From Sutterella sp. (lineage in GTDB: Bacteria > Pseudomonadota > Gammaproteobacteria > Burkholderiales > Burkholderiaceae_F), in NCBI GenBank assembly GCA_020025965.1, contig JAHHRG010000033.1:1-21573 (forward strand): a stretch of DNA of 21,573 bases, given 5' to 3'. The notes beneath the pieces were generated by a model. The model had not been told where the DNA came from and made no database searches. It worked only from the letters and a program-made list of their open reading frames with translations. Shown here piece after piece: positions 7,664-15,442 of the stretch. The stretch's first letter is position 1. Each line of letters starts with the position of its first letter. The translations under genes were made by a program, and so were the position numbers.

Positions 7664-9136
7664 TTAATCGCCGTTTTTTTGCTCTTTGAGAAGCTTCTTT
7701 TCAAGTTTCTTTTCGAGCTTTTCCTGTTCCTTCTGTCGGCGTTCTTCTTCCTTCTGAAGTTTTTCAGCCTTGGCCTTTTCAGCTTCAGGAGTCGTCGTCG
7801 GGAAAGTGATGCGAACAAGGAGCCCCGTCGGATCCATTTCGCCGAGCGTCACCGAACCGCCGGAACGGCGAACGATTCGATCCACAATGGCGAGACCCAA
7901 CCCCGTCCCCGTCACACCGCTTCGAGCGCTTTCACCGCGCTCAAAAGGACGCATGACGCGTTCGCGCTGATCAGCTGGCAAACCCGGTCCCTCGTCGCCG
8001 ACACTGATGATGGCTTCCTGACCGTTTTTCGCCGTTTCAACCTTGATGTGCAACTTCAGAATGCCGTCTTCACTTCGGCCGTAACGCATGGCGTTTGTAA
8101 AGAGATTCTGAATGGCGCGCGAGAGTTCAAGCGGATGGGCAACAACATAAACGTGCGAGGCAATGGAACTTTCCACCGTAACGCTGGCGTCGGTTGCGAG
8201 TCGAGCATTGTCCATCGCAGCCTTGGCGGCTTCGCCTAAATCGACCAATTCCTGCTTTTCATGGCTGTGACGTGCGTATGAGAGGAATTGATTGACAATG
8301 TTTTCCATCTGTTCCAGATCGCTCACCATGGCGTTGCGGGAGTCGTCGGGGAGATCCGCCAATTCCACTTCAAGACGCAGACGGGTAATGGGCGTACGCA
8401 AGTCGTGACTCACACCGGCCAACAGGAGCTCTCGGTCGGCTTCCATTCGACGCAAGTCCTGCACCATGTGATTGAAGCTCATGTTGACGGCCTGAATTTC
8501 GGCCGTGCCGCAGTCTTCGGGCAGGGGATCGGGAACTTTGCCCTGTCCCAACTGACCGGCAACCTGACTCAAACGAGCCAGAGGATCAATGACGTGTCGC
8601 GTGAGGAGCGTTGCACCGAACAAGCTCGCCATACAGGCGGCCAATGCCCACCAAAGCCAGGTCGTCCCGAAAGGAGGATCGAGAATGTCGCTGCTCGTCT
8701 GCATCCAGTACGCATCGCCGTCAATATCAACCGACACCCAGAGACCGGTACTTCCGTTAACGCTCGAGGCGAGGACCGTATCGGGTCCCAGAGAATTCTT
8801 CACGAGCTGTTCAATGAGAGAATTGAGCCCGTCGGTCGGCAGGCTTTTCACGCGGTCTGTCGTATCGCGCGGGGAAATCACCAAGCCTTCGCGGGCGGCG
8901 AGAATTTTCAAAAGGTCGATACGGTAAATGGGGTCTGCGGAGAGAAGCGCATATTTCGTGAGGTTTGCCGTCGACACGATGTGCTGAGCCACCCCTTGAG
9001 AATAAGGGAGCTCGGACAATACGCGAAAACTCTGCAGCCAGCCGATCACGCTGAAAAAGATCAGGCCGCAAAGCAAAAGAAAGGTCCGCCAGAAAAGGCT
9101 CGGACGATGCTTTCGCTGAAAATTGATCATGGACAT
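7664..9136 (-). CDS. EnvZ-type sensor histidine kinase with charged C-terminal tail
   Basis: The product is 490 residues. Two membrane helices (about 16-36 and 158-178) flank a periplasmic sensor region of about 120 residues. A HAMP domain (about 180-232) follows. The HisKA domain has the phospho-accepting His244 in GVSHDLRTP. The ATPase domain has the N box NLFTNAMRYG (about 344-353), G1 DEGPG (381-385) and G2 GTGLGLAIVDR (410-420). The order and motifs are those of EnvZ/OmpR-type kinases. Residues about 450-490, after the kinase core, form a Lys/Glu-rich helix-like tail (EEERRQKEQEKLEKK), which is unusual. The ATG at 9136 and one at 9130 are both possible starts; neither has a strong ribosome-binding site. 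The partner is the regulator upstream, but a terminator separates the two genes. The stimulus is unknown. Confidence 0.93.
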   Translation of the reverse strand: MSMINFQRKHRPSLFWRTFLLLCGLIFFSVIGWLQSFRVLSELPYSQGVAQHIVSTANLTKYALLSADPIYRIDLLKILAAREGLVISPRDTTDRVKSLPTDGLNSLIEQLVKNSLGPDTVLASSVNGSTGLWVSVDIDGDAYWMQTSSDILDPPFGTTWLWWALAACMASLFGATLLTRHVIDPLARLSQVAGQLGQGKVPDPLPEDCGTAEIQAVNMSFNHMVQDLRRMEADRELLLAGVSHDLRTPITRLRLEVELADLPDDSRNAMVSDLEQMENIVNQFLSYARHSHEKQELVDLGEAAKAAMDNARLATDASVTVESSIASHVYVVAHPLELSRAIQNLFTNAMRYGRSEDGILKLHIKVETAKNGQEAIISVGDEGPGLPADQRERVMRPFERGESARSGVTGTGLGLAIVDRIVRRSGGSVTLGEMDPTGLLVRITFPTTTPEAEKAKAEKLQKEEERRQKEQEKLEKKLEKKLLKEQKNGD

Positions 9137-9231
9137 AGTTTTTTCTGCTTTTGTGAGGGCAATCAGCGCAAGAGCGCACTCGGATGACTCAAGTGTAGCG
9201 GAGAGTCCGCTCGAGGGACCCGCCCGGATAC

Positions 9232-9267
9232 AAAAAAACGCCCGTCAGCCATGAGCATAACGGGCGT
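9232..9267 (-). terminator. Rho-independent terminator between regulator and kinase genes
   Basis: ACGCCCGT and its complement ACGGGCGT form an 8-bp stem with a 14-base loop. On the minus strand a run of seven T follows (A-run 9232-9238 on the plus strand). It lies between the OmpR-type stop codon and the kinase start. It should reduce or stop read-through from the regulator gene into the kinase gene. Confidence 0.85.
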
Positions 9268-9296
9268 ATTGCGTGATCAATCAGCAGTTACTCGGA

Positions 9297-10022
9297 TCAA
9301 TTCGTGCCGTCGGGAATGAACACATAGCCCAAACCCCAAACGGTCTGCAGATAACGGGGCTTCGAAGGATCGGGTTCGATCAGCTTGCGAAGACGCGAGA
9401 CCTGCACGTCCAAAGAACGGTCGAAGGCTTCGTATTCGCGGCCGCGAGCCATTTCCATCAGCTTGTCGCGAGAAAGCGGCTGACGCGGGTGGCGGGCAAA
9501 GGCCTTCAGCACGGCGAATTCGCCGGTGGTCAAAGCCACGGGTTCGCCGTTCTTCTTCAGCACGCGGGTACCGAGATCGAGTTCGAAGTCGCCGAATGCG
9601 ACGATTTCGTTTTCCATCGACGGAGCACCGGGGGCGTCCGGAGCCGGACGGCGGCGAAGCACGGCATGAATGCGGGCCAACAGTTCGCGCGGGTTAAAAG
9701 GTTTGGCGATATAGTCGTCGGCACCCAATTCGAGGCCGACGATACGGTCAACGTCTTCACCGCGAGCCGTCAGCATGATGACGGGCGTCTGGTCCTTGGC
9801 GGCACGCAGGCGGCGCAAAATCTGGAGACCGTCTTCCCCCGGCATCATCAGGTCAAGGATGAGGGCGTCGAAGTGTTCGCGCACCCAGAGACGGTTCATC
9901 GCGGCACCGTTTTCGCTCACGAAAACCTGGAAGCCATTTTCGCCCAAATAGCGACGCAGAAGGTCACGCAGGCGGGGGTCGTCGTCAACGACGAGGATCT
10001 TGGGATTACGTTCCACAATCAT
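9297..10022 (-). CDS. ompR: OmpR-family response regulator
   Basis: The product is 241 residues. The receiver domain (about 1-120) has the acidic pocket VVDDD (11-15), phospho-acceptor Asp57 in LILDLMMP, Thr85 in MLTARGED and Lys107 in IAKPF. The C-terminal OmpR/PhoB winged helix (about 140-238) has the LTTGEFAVL and RSLDVQVSRLRKLIE elements and ends in VWGLGYVFIPDG. It should be phosphorylated by the kinase encoded 160 bp downstream and act as a DNA-binding transcription factor. The symbol ompR rests on family resemblance only. Start choice is uncertain: GGAGA directly abuts the ATG at 10022, which is too close, but is well spaced for a GTG at 10016, giving 239 residues (then Asp55, Lys105). 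Confidence 0.93.
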   Translation of the reverse strand: MIVERNPKILVVDDDPRLRDLLRRYLGENGFQVFVSENGAAMNRLWVREHFDALILDLMMPGEDGLQILRRLRAAKDQTPVIMLTARGEDVDRIVGLELGADDYIAKPFNPRELLARIHAVLRRRPAPDAPGAPSMENEIVAFGDFELDLGTRVLKKNGEPVALTTGEFAVLKAFARHPRQPLSRDKLMEMARGREYEAFDRSLDVQVSRLRKLIEPDPSKPRYLQTVWGLGYVFIPDGTN

Positions 10023-10461
10023 TCTCCAAAAGTGAATGAAACAAATGAGAGAAAAGATTCGGGTTTCTACTGAAAAGTCTTTAGAATCCTTGTCTCTCTT
10101 TGAATCTCGGAAAGAAAACGTTTGAGTCGGTTTCCTTCTTCGGTAGGAGTATTCTCGCTTGTTACAAATGAGAGCGCTAGTAAAACTATACGCTGTTACA
10201 AATTAGGACGTGTGGAAATACTTGTACCTTTCGGTCTTTTTTATTTTATTTCAAAAGGATATGAGAAAACACCCCTAGATTCGGAAACATACCTTCTTCA
10301 GGGAAATGTTTAAAAATGGTAGGAAAAGCGGTAATTTTTAAGGGTAAACCCCTAAATTTTTAGGGGTGGATAGGGCATCCCCTATGGGGTCGACGGATTC
10401 TGACTAAGGCAAAACTGATATAGTGAGGTCAACCAAGAAATTTTTTTCTTTCTGACAAACT
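10023..10461. other. Divergent intergenic region between the response regulator and the DUF3106-like gene
   Basis: This 439-bp, AT-richer region holds no convincing gene; a 63-codon plus-strand frame at 10122 has no ribosome-binding site and no recognisable features. It contains two copies of GTTACAAAT (10161-10169 and 10195-10203), an AT-rich tract (10225-10275), and the palindrome cluster at 10338-10389. A TATAGT at 10419-10424 may be the -10 box of the DUF3106-like gene; no good -35 is present. Confidence 0.55.
10338..10389. promoter_or_regulatory. Overlapping palindromes upstream of the DUF3106-like gene (shared motif, copy B)
   Basis: TTAAGGG-TAAA-CCCCTAA is followed by TTTAGGGG (perfect dyad CCCCTAAA/TTTAGGGG, 10349-10366), then ATAGGG/CCCTAT (10370-10385) ending in CCCCTATGGGG. 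It shares the exact 14-mer TTAAGGGTAAACCC and the overall layout with copy A at 6001-6029. It lies about 73-124 bp before the ATG, just upstream of a weak candidate -10 box, consistent with an activator site. Confidence 0.45.
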
Positions 10462-10935
10462 ATGCAAATCAAAAAGCATGCCGTCCTGATGATGCTTTGC
10501 CTCGGTTGCACCACCGCTTTTGCCTGGCAGGGGCCGGTTGGCGAATCCAATGAGGTGAAAGACGATTGCGAGCTTTATAAAGTGACCTGCGTCAGACATT
10601 GGAGCGAGATGAGCGCGAAGGAAAGAGCCGATCTGTGGCCCTATCTTGACGCGACAAGTCGGTCTCTTAACTGGCGCATCATGACGAATAAAGAACGCAA
10701 TGCCATGCGCGAACTTCTTTCGGGTCCCGAAAAAGAAGCGCTTCGCCGCCGATTCGCTCTAAAACATGATGACGTAGCGAAGGTGCGCGCCAAACACGTG
10801 AATCTGAAGCGCCTTTGCACTGAAGACAGAACGCTGATGCGCGAGCAGATTCGAGAGTTTCACGTCGAACGCGTCGGCAACCGTCCGAACGTGAATGCGC
10901 AGACGGCCCAAGCGGACGCTGTCGGCGTTCAATAA
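10462..10935 (+). CDS. Secreted DUF3106-like protein
   Basis: The product is 157 residues. An N-terminal signal peptide is visible (basic MQIKKH, a hydrophobic core, then TTAFA as a probable signal peptidase I site near residue 21). An LGC just before it makes a lipoprotein conceivable, though the -3 position is not the usual Leu. The mature part resembles DUF3106 proteins of betaproteobacteria, with short repeats of the form W-x-x-MS-x-x-ER followed by MT-x-x-ER and spaced Trp residues. It is rich in Arg, Lys and Glu and probably helical. Two Cys (in DDCELYKVTC) could form a disulfide. Function is unknown; the family is periplasmic. The start lacks a strong ribosome-binding site. It is a single-gene unit with its own upstream palindromes and terminator. 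The family match is by pattern and only moderately sure. Confidence 0.7.
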   Translation: MQIKKHAVLMMLCLGCTTAFAWQGPVGESNEVKDDCELYKVTCVRHWSEMSAKERADLWPYLDATSRSLNWRIMTNKERNAMRELLSGPEKEALRRRFALKHDDVAKVRAKHVNLKRLCTEDRTLMREQIREFHVERVGNRPNVNAQTAQADAVGVQ

Positions 10936-10961
10936 GAGAAGAAAAATTGAGCTTCCCAAAA

Positions 10962-10993
10962 GCGGGTGCTGTTTCAGGACGGCGCCCGTTTTT
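10962..10993 (+). terminator. Rho-independent terminator after the DUF3106-like gene
   Basis: CGGGTGC pairs with GCGCCCG (one G-T pair), with a loop of about 12 bases, followed by TTTTT. It separates this gene from the tsaB operon. Confidence 0.8.
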
Positions 10994-10995
10994 CG

Positions 10996-11023
10996 TTGGA
11001 AAACACCTCCGACGCTTTATAAT
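10996..11023 (+). promoter_or_regulatory. Sigma-70-type promoter of the tsaB operon
   Basis: TTGGAA (10996-11001), a 16-bp spacer and a perfect TATAAT (11018-11023) lie 32 bp before the tsaB ATG and directly after the preceding terminator. It is the clearest promoter in the window. Confidence 0.75.
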
Positions 11024-11055
11024 ATTCAGATTCAGAATCTTTTTCAGAGAGAGTC

Positions 11056-11784
11056 ATGTCGAACCTTCCCATTTTGGCCATCGATACGGCCAATCAGCAG
11101 TGTTCCGCCGCGCTTCTGACGCGTGACGGTGCCGTTTCCGTGATGCGTAGCGAAACGGTCGGCAACAAGCATGCCGAGCGCATTCTGCCGATGGTCGACG
11201 AGCTTCTCTCGGAAGCCAAACTCACGAAAAAAGACATCGCACTGGTTGCCTTCGGTGCGGGTCCGGGAAGTTTCACTGGGCTACGTGTCGCCTGCGGCGT
11301 CGCTCAGGGGATTGCCTGGGGGCTCAAAACGCAGCTCGCCGCCGTCTGCAGCCTCGAAGCCGATGCTACAGCTGCTGCGGATGCGGCGCATCTCCCGGCT
11401 GGTCGTCGTATTGCCGTCATGAACGACGCTCGCATGCACGAGTGTTATGCGGCAATCTATGAAACGACGGGGGAAGGGAATCGCTTGAAGCCCGTGATCG
11501 AACCTTTGCTCGTCAAGCCTGCGGAAGCTCTTCCGTGGCTCACCCGTGAAAACGCCGACTGTGTCTGCGGTACGGCCTTTTCGGTCTATGCCGAGGAAAT
11601 CGGATTGCCCGAGACGCTTCCGCTTCTTGCCGTGCCCGACACGATGATTCTCACGATGGCCCGATTGGGGTTCATGGATGAGGATGCCGGTCGCACGATG
11701 ATGCCTGCGCTCGCCGCTCCTCTTTATGTGCGCGATCGCGTTGCGTTGACGATCGAGCAGCGTGCCCGAGGAGAACGTCTGTGA
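11056..11784 (+). CDS. tsaB: tRNA t6A synthesis protein TsaB
   Basis: The product is 242 residues of the ASKHA fold. TsaB is the TsaD partner in the complex that places threonylcarbamoyl on A37 of ANN-decoding tRNAs. Family signatures: the opening ILAIDTANQQCSAAL, HAERILPMVDELL near 36-48, and GAGPGSFTGLRVACGVAQG near 72-90. The C-terminal half is more variable, as usual for TsaB, and includes LPLLAVPD and PLYVRD. GAGAGAG precedes the ATG. The stop codon overlaps the GTG start of the next gene in a GTGA. The gene opens a five-gene plus-strand operon read from the promoter at 10996. Adjacent tsaB and rimI is common in proteobacteria. Confidence 0.96.
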   Translation: MSNLPILAIDTANQQCSAALLTRDGAVSVMRSETVGNKHAERILPMVDELLSEAKLTKKDIALVAFGAGPGSFTGLRVACGVAQGIAWGLKTQLAAVCSLEADATAAADAAHLPAGRRIAVMNDARMHECYAAIYETTGEGNRLKPVIEPLLVKPAEALPWLTRENADCVCGTAFSVYAEEIGLPETLPLLAVPDTMILTMARLGFMDEDAGRTMMPALAAPLYVRDRVALTIEQRARGERL

Positions 11785-12257
11785 CGGTTTTGCCCCTTTT
11801 TCGTTCGATCACGGCCGAGGATGTTGAGGAACTCGCGCGTCTTGAAGCGCTTGTCGAACCCACGCCCTGGACGGCCGGCGACTTTGCCGACGTTTTAAAG
11901 AACGATTGGTGGGGATCCGTATTGACCGACGAAGCGGGAGTGATCCTTGCTTGGGCCGTCGTCATGCCCGTTCTTGACGAGTGCGAACTGTTGACGATCG
12001 GCGTTATCCCCAACCGTCAGGGAGAGGGACTCGGGCGCATGATGCTCAATCACGCAATCTATTGCGCAAAGAAAGCCGGCAAGATTTGCTGCCACCTGGA
12101 AGTGCGCGAATCGAATATGCGAGCCATTCGTCTTTACGAAACCTCGGGGTTCGCGCGCGTAGGTATTCGCAAAAACTATTACCGAACCGACATGGGCCGC
12201 GGTCGCGAACATGCGATTCTGATGCGAGCCGACTTCAGTGAGGCCGACCATGCTTAA
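11781..12257 (+). CDS. rimI: RimI-type N-alpha-acetyltransferase (GNAT)
   Basis: The product is 158 residues with the GNAT fold. RimI acetylates the N-terminal alanine of ribosomal protein S18. The acetyl-CoA loop reads RQGEGLGRMML (about 79-89). The LEVRESNMRAIRLYETSGFARVGIRKNYY segment is the RimI signature; it contains the conserved N-A-x-x-LYE-x-x-GF pattern and the C-terminal Tyr. The length fits the family (148 in E. coli). It starts at a GTG that overlaps the tsaB stop (GTGA, 11781-11784), and its last 8 bases overlap the next gene, so translation is probably coupled on both sides. Confidence 0.93.
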   Translation: MTVLPLFRSITAEDVEELARLEALVEPTPWTAGDFADVLKNDWWGSVLTDEAGVILAWAVVMPVLDECELLTIGVIPNRQGEGLGRMMLNHAIYCAKKAGKICCHLEVRESNMRAIRLYETSGFARVGIRKNYYRTDMGRGREHAILMRADFSEADHA

Positions 12258-13203
12258 TGCCGATCAGAGCCGAATTTGGGAAGCGATGGGGATCGGTCCC
12301 CAGTGGCTCCTTCGCGAATCGATTGATCCGCTGCTCCCCGAATCCTCTTTGGTGGCCGATACCCCCGTAGCAAACGAGGCTCGTCCTGCCGAGGCGCGTG
12401 CGTCCGTGCCGGCTTCGGGGATGGAGGCGCGTCCCGCTCGTTATCCGGCTCGCGACACGACGCCCGTTCGCGATGTTCGTGAAACTTATCGTCCCAGGAC
12501 GGCGCCCGCGCCGATTGCCCCCGTGGCGAAGCCCGCCGCACCCGCACAACCCGTTCTTACTCTCGATCCGGATATTGCCTCGGCGATTCCGACTGCAGAC
12601 TGGTCGCAACTCAAAGCTTTGGCCGAAAGTTGCCGTTGCTGCTCGATGGAAAAAACGCGTCATCATGTTGTGTTTGCCGAAGGCAAACCCGGTGTACGCA
12701 TGGTCCTCGTGGGCGAAGCGCCGGGGAGCGAAGAAGATCTGCAGGGGATTCCCTTTGTCGGAAAGTCCGGCCAGCTTCTGACCGAAATGCTTGATGCGGT
12801 CAATATTCGTCGCGGTGACGATATCGCGATCATGAACGTACTGAAGTGCCGTCCGCCGCAGAACCGCAACCCGGCTCCCGCCGAAATCGTCTGCTGTGAA
12901 AAGTTCCTTCGTCGTCAGTTGGAACTCCTGAAGCCCGGCGTCATTCTCATCATGGGGCGTTTTGCGTTCCAGACGCTTTTGAAGGCGGAACCGAGTGCAA
13001 CGATCGGCTCTCAGCGCGGCAGGATTCATACGGTGGAATATGCCGACGGTCTTTTTGCGAAGGCTGTCGTTACCTACCATCCTTCCTATCTTTTGCGTTC
13101 GCCCGATCAGAAGGCGAAGGCTTGGGACGACCTCCTCCTGTTGAAGAAGGCTGTGAAAGCGGCCGGTGTCCCGCTCCAGGCAAAAGCCAAATCATGGAAT
13201 TAA
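12250..13203 (+). CDS. Uracil-DNA glycosylase, family 4 (4Fe-4S type)
   Basis: The product is 317 residues. It removes uracil from DNA arising from cytosine deamination. Features: an N-terminal block with MGIGPQW, an Ala/Pro/Arg-rich linker (about 30-110, repeated EARP-like units), and then the catalytic domain. Cluster ligands appear as the CRCC site and, later, a Cys in NVLKCRPPQNRNP and one in IVCC. Motif GEAPGSEEDLQGIPFVGKSG holds the active-site loop and HPSYLLR the second uracil-pocket motif. The sequence resembles proteins annotated as the N-terminal domain of a bacteriophage-type DNA polymerase, an old misnomer for this family. ATG at 12250 is preferred because TGAGG precedes it; a GTG at 12238 is an alternative. 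It overlaps rimI by 8 bp and yhdT by 10 bp. Confidence 0.93.
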   Translation: MLNADQSRIWEAMGIGPQWLLRESIDPLLPESSLVADTPVANEARPAEARASVPASGMEARPARYPARDTTPVRDVRETYRPRTAPAPIAPVAKPAAPAQPVLTLDPDIASAIPTADWSQLKALAESCRCCSMEKTRHHVVFAEGKPGVRMVLVGEAPGSEEDLQGIPFVGKSGQLLTEMLDAVNIRRGDDIAIMNVLKCRPPQNRNPAPAEIVCCEKFLRRQLELLKPGVILIMGRFAFQTLLKAEPSATIGSQRGRIHTVEYADGLFAKAVVTYHPSYLLRSPDQKAKAWDDLLLLKKAVKAAGVPLQAKAKSWN

Positions 13204-13508
13204 AAAAGACGTCCGACTCGGAAACGAGTCGCCGTGACTATGACCGGGCGTTGCGCGCTTCTCACAAGGAAGCGGCTGCAACGATGGCGGTCGCCTTGTT
13301 GACGGTTCTCTATTTTTGGGGAACCGTTTTGCTTTTTGAAAAGAGCGAAATGACGCTTTTCTCGATGCCTCTCTGGTTCGTGGCGTCCTGTATCGGCGGC
13401 TATCTCTTTTCCGTCGTCGGTGTGCTTGTACTCGTGAAGCGTTGCTTTACCGATATACCTTTGGACGATGCGGCGGACGCTTATCGACGCGGGGAGGAGG
13501 AAAAATGA
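13194..13508 (+). CDS. yhdT: YhdT-type small membrane protein (DUF997)
   Basis: The product is 104 residues. A charged N-terminus (about 1-26), two membrane helices (about 30-50 and 60-82) and a short acidic tail are visible. The ASHKEAAAT...YFWGT pattern and the position directly before a pantothenate symporter gene match the YhdT/DUF997 family. That family regularly precedes panF and is thought to be an accessory of the symporter. The ATG at 13194 overlaps the preceding stop by 10 bp. Its stop overlaps the panF start as ATGA (13505-13508), and its last codons (GGAGGAGG) supply the panF ribosome-binding site. The exact function is unknown. Confidence 0.85.
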   Translation: MELKKTSDSETSRRDYDRALRASHKEAAATMAVALLTVLYFWGTVLLFEKSEMTLFSMPLWFVASCIGGYLFSVVGVLVLVKRCFTDIPLDDAADAYRRGEEEK

Positions 13509-15010
13509 CCCAATGGCTCATTCTTCTTCCGATTGCCGTGTTTCTGGCGATTTTGATCGTCATGACGATCGTCACCGAGCGGAATCCCAAAAAGACTCAC
13601 TTTGCAGGCGAGTACTTTTTGGGTGACCGAAGCCTGCAGGGCTTTGTGTTGGCAATGACCCTGGTCGCAACTTACGGGTCCGTGAGTTCCTTTGTATCCG
13701 GTCCCGGCATTGCCTGGCAGCTGGGGCTCGGTTGGGTTGTCTTTGCTGCGCCTCAGATCATTGCCGGCTTTTTGATATTGGGCGTTGCCGGGAAAAAAAT
13801 GGCCATTGTCTCGAGAGCCGCAGGAGCTATCACGGTGGTGGATTTGATTCGTGCGCGTTTTGGAGACTCCAAACTGGCTACCTTCCTGGCGGACGGTTTG
13901 GCTATATTGACGCTCATTTTCTTTACCACGATGATGGTGGGGCAGTTCATCGGCGGCGCAACGATTTTTTCGAAAGCGGCGGAGCTCGACTACACGACTG
14001 GGCTTCTTCTCTTCGGTCTGGTGACGGTTCTCTATACGGCCTTCGGCGGCTTCAGAGCTGTAGCCGTCACGGATACCGTCTGTGCGATCCTGATGCTCAT
14101 CGGGATGGGCGCATTGGCGTGGGTGATTTTGGATGCGGGCGGCGGGCTCGACCGTATCATGGCGGAAGTCGCAGCGGTAGCCCCGAAGGGACCTGAGTCC
14201 GCCGGGAGCCTCCTGACGCCAACTGCGGGCGGCGCATTGGGTATTCCGCTTCTTCTGTCTGCCTGGATACTCGTCGGCTTCGGAACCCTGGGACTGCCGC
14301 AGTCGGCCGTTCGCTGTATGAGCTACAAGCGTTCGTCCGATTTGCATCTCGCGATGATTGTCTCGACCGTTGTCTGCGGTGCGCTCATGATCGGGATGAC
14401 GACCTTGGGTGTGCTGGCCCGCGGTGTGCTGACGGTTCCTCTTTCGGAGATCGGTCCGACGACCGACAGTGTCATTCCCTATTTAATCGCTCACTATATG
14501 AATCCGGTGACCGCCGGCATTTGCTTGATCGGACCGATTGCAGCCACGATGTCGACCGTGAGTTCGCTGTTGTTGGCCGCGTCCTCGGCGATCGTGAAGG
14601 ACCTCCTTCTTCGTCGGGCACCTCAGTTGGGAAATGATGAAAAGCGCCTGGCAGCATTCACCCGCGGGCTCACCGGAGCACTGGGTCTTCTCGCGCTGAT
14701 TTTGGCAGTCAAGCCCTTGGACGTCGTGGCCTGGATCAATATGTTTGCTTTCGGCGGCTTGGAGCTCGCCATTCTCCTGCCTTTGATCGGCGGTCTCTTC
14801 TGGCGCCGGGCGACGGCGGCGGGAGCCTTGGTTTCTGTTGTCGGCGGCATGGCGGTCTACCTGACCGTCTCGATTATGAAGATTCCGGTCGGCGGCTTTC
14901 ATGCGATTGTGCCCGGCATGATCGCGGCGATCGTGCTCTTTGTAGCGGTATCGATGGTCACCAAGCCGAGCCCCAAAAAGTCTCTGGATCTCTTCTTCCC
15001 GAGAAGCTGA
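13505..15010 (+). CDS. panF: Sodium/pantothenate symporter PanF
   Basis: The product is 501 residues of the sodium:solute symporter (SSS) family, with about 13 membrane helices and few charged residues. The first helix, then YFLGDRSLQGFVLAMTLVATYGSVSSFVSGPG, matches the SSS sodium-binding region and is PanF-like, as is the pairing with yhdT. Other visible blocks are YTAFGGFRAVAVTD and LPQSAVRCMSYK near the middle. From family knowledge it imports pantothenate, the coenzyme A precursor, with sodium. E. coli PanF is 483 residues. The start is well supported by GGAGGAGG inside yhdT. It ends the operon, and the terminator at 15087 lies about 75 bp downstream. Confidence 0.93.
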   Translation: MTQWLILLPIAVFLAILIVMTIVTERNPKKTHFAGEYFLGDRSLQGFVLAMTLVATYGSVSSFVSGPGIAWQLGLGWVVFAAPQIIAGFLILGVAGKKMAIVSRAAGAITVVDLIRARFGDSKLATFLADGLAILTLIFFTTMMVGQFIGGATIFSKAAELDYTTGLLLFGLVTVLYTAFGGFRAVAVTDTVCAILMLIGMGALAWVILDAGGGLDRIMAEVAAVAPKGPESAGSLLTPTAGGALGIPLLLSAWILVGFGTLGLPQSAVRCMSYKRSSDLHLAMIVSTVVCGALMIGMTTLGVLARGVLTVPLSEIGPTTDSVIPYLIAHYMNPVTAGICLIGPIAATMSTVSSLLLAASSAIVKDLLLRRAPQLGNDEKRLAAFTRGLTGALGLLALILAVKPLDVVAWINMFAFGGLELAILLPLIGGLFWRRATAAGALVSVVGGMAVYLTVSIMKIPVGGFHAIVPGMIAAIVLFVAVSMVTKPSPKKSLDLFFPRS

Positions 15011-15086
15011 GAGATAAAGAATCCAACCGGGATTGCTCGGCTCGAACTCGGCAATCTCTGTGAAATATCAAGCTTCGGATACAGAA

Positions 15087-15118
15087 AAGCCTCGATTCCC
15101 TTGCGGAAATCGAGGCTT
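15087..15118. terminator. Bidirectional terminator between panF and the cyd operon
   Basis: AAGCCTCGATT and its complement form an 11-bp stem with a 10-base loop. Both strands continue into T-rich tracts (TTTCGTGTTTTT on plus, TTTTC on minus). It serves the convergent panF and ybgE ends. Confidence 0.75.
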
Positions 15119-15145
15119 TCGTGTTTTTGACGTGTCGTTCGGAAT

Positions 15146-15442
15146 TTAGCCGAATACTAAAAAGAGTCCCACTGCCATCAGTGCCCAGCCCACATAGGGA
15201 GAGAAGAGGATGCGCAGGATTTTATTTTTCGGTACAAAGCCGAATCCGACGATATAGCAGACGCTCATTCCCATCATGAGAAGAACGAAGCTGCTGTGAG
15301 GAACCGACGCACCGTCTTCGGCAATGGCTCTCGGGTATAGCACCACGAGCGCCATGACGGCAAAGGCGGCAATGACGGAGAGCGCCCGCACGAAACCGTT
15401 GGCAGGGGCGGGCGTTGCAGCCTGCGTCTTATTCTGCGTCAT
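15146..15442 (-). CDS. ybgE: Cyd operon protein YbgE
   Basis: The product is 98 residues with three probable membrane helices (about 20-37, 50-70 and 82-98). The block HSSFVLLMMGMSVCYIVGFGF followed by VPKNKILRILFSPYVG matches the YbgE family, which sits at the end of cyd operons. Its role in the oxidase is unclear. The start at 15442 (MTQNKTQ) is preferred to an in-frame upstream codon at 15502, because it overlaps the end of cydX by 14 bp and gives the usual family length. It is the last gene of the operon. Confidence 0.87.
   Translation of the reverse strand: MTQNKTQAATPAPANGFVRALSVIAAFAVMALVVLYPRAIAEDGASVPHSSFVLLMMGMSVCYIVGFGFVPKNKILRILFSPYVGWALMAVGLFLVFG

Noticed and set aside
8288..9187. 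A 299-codon open frame on the plus strand
   Set aside because: Antisense to the sensor kinase, including its His and HAMP regions; no features of its own.
10122..10313. A 63-codon plus-strand frame in the intergenic region
   Set aside because: No ribosome-binding site, AT-rich, no similarity recognised; the region is better explained as regulatory.
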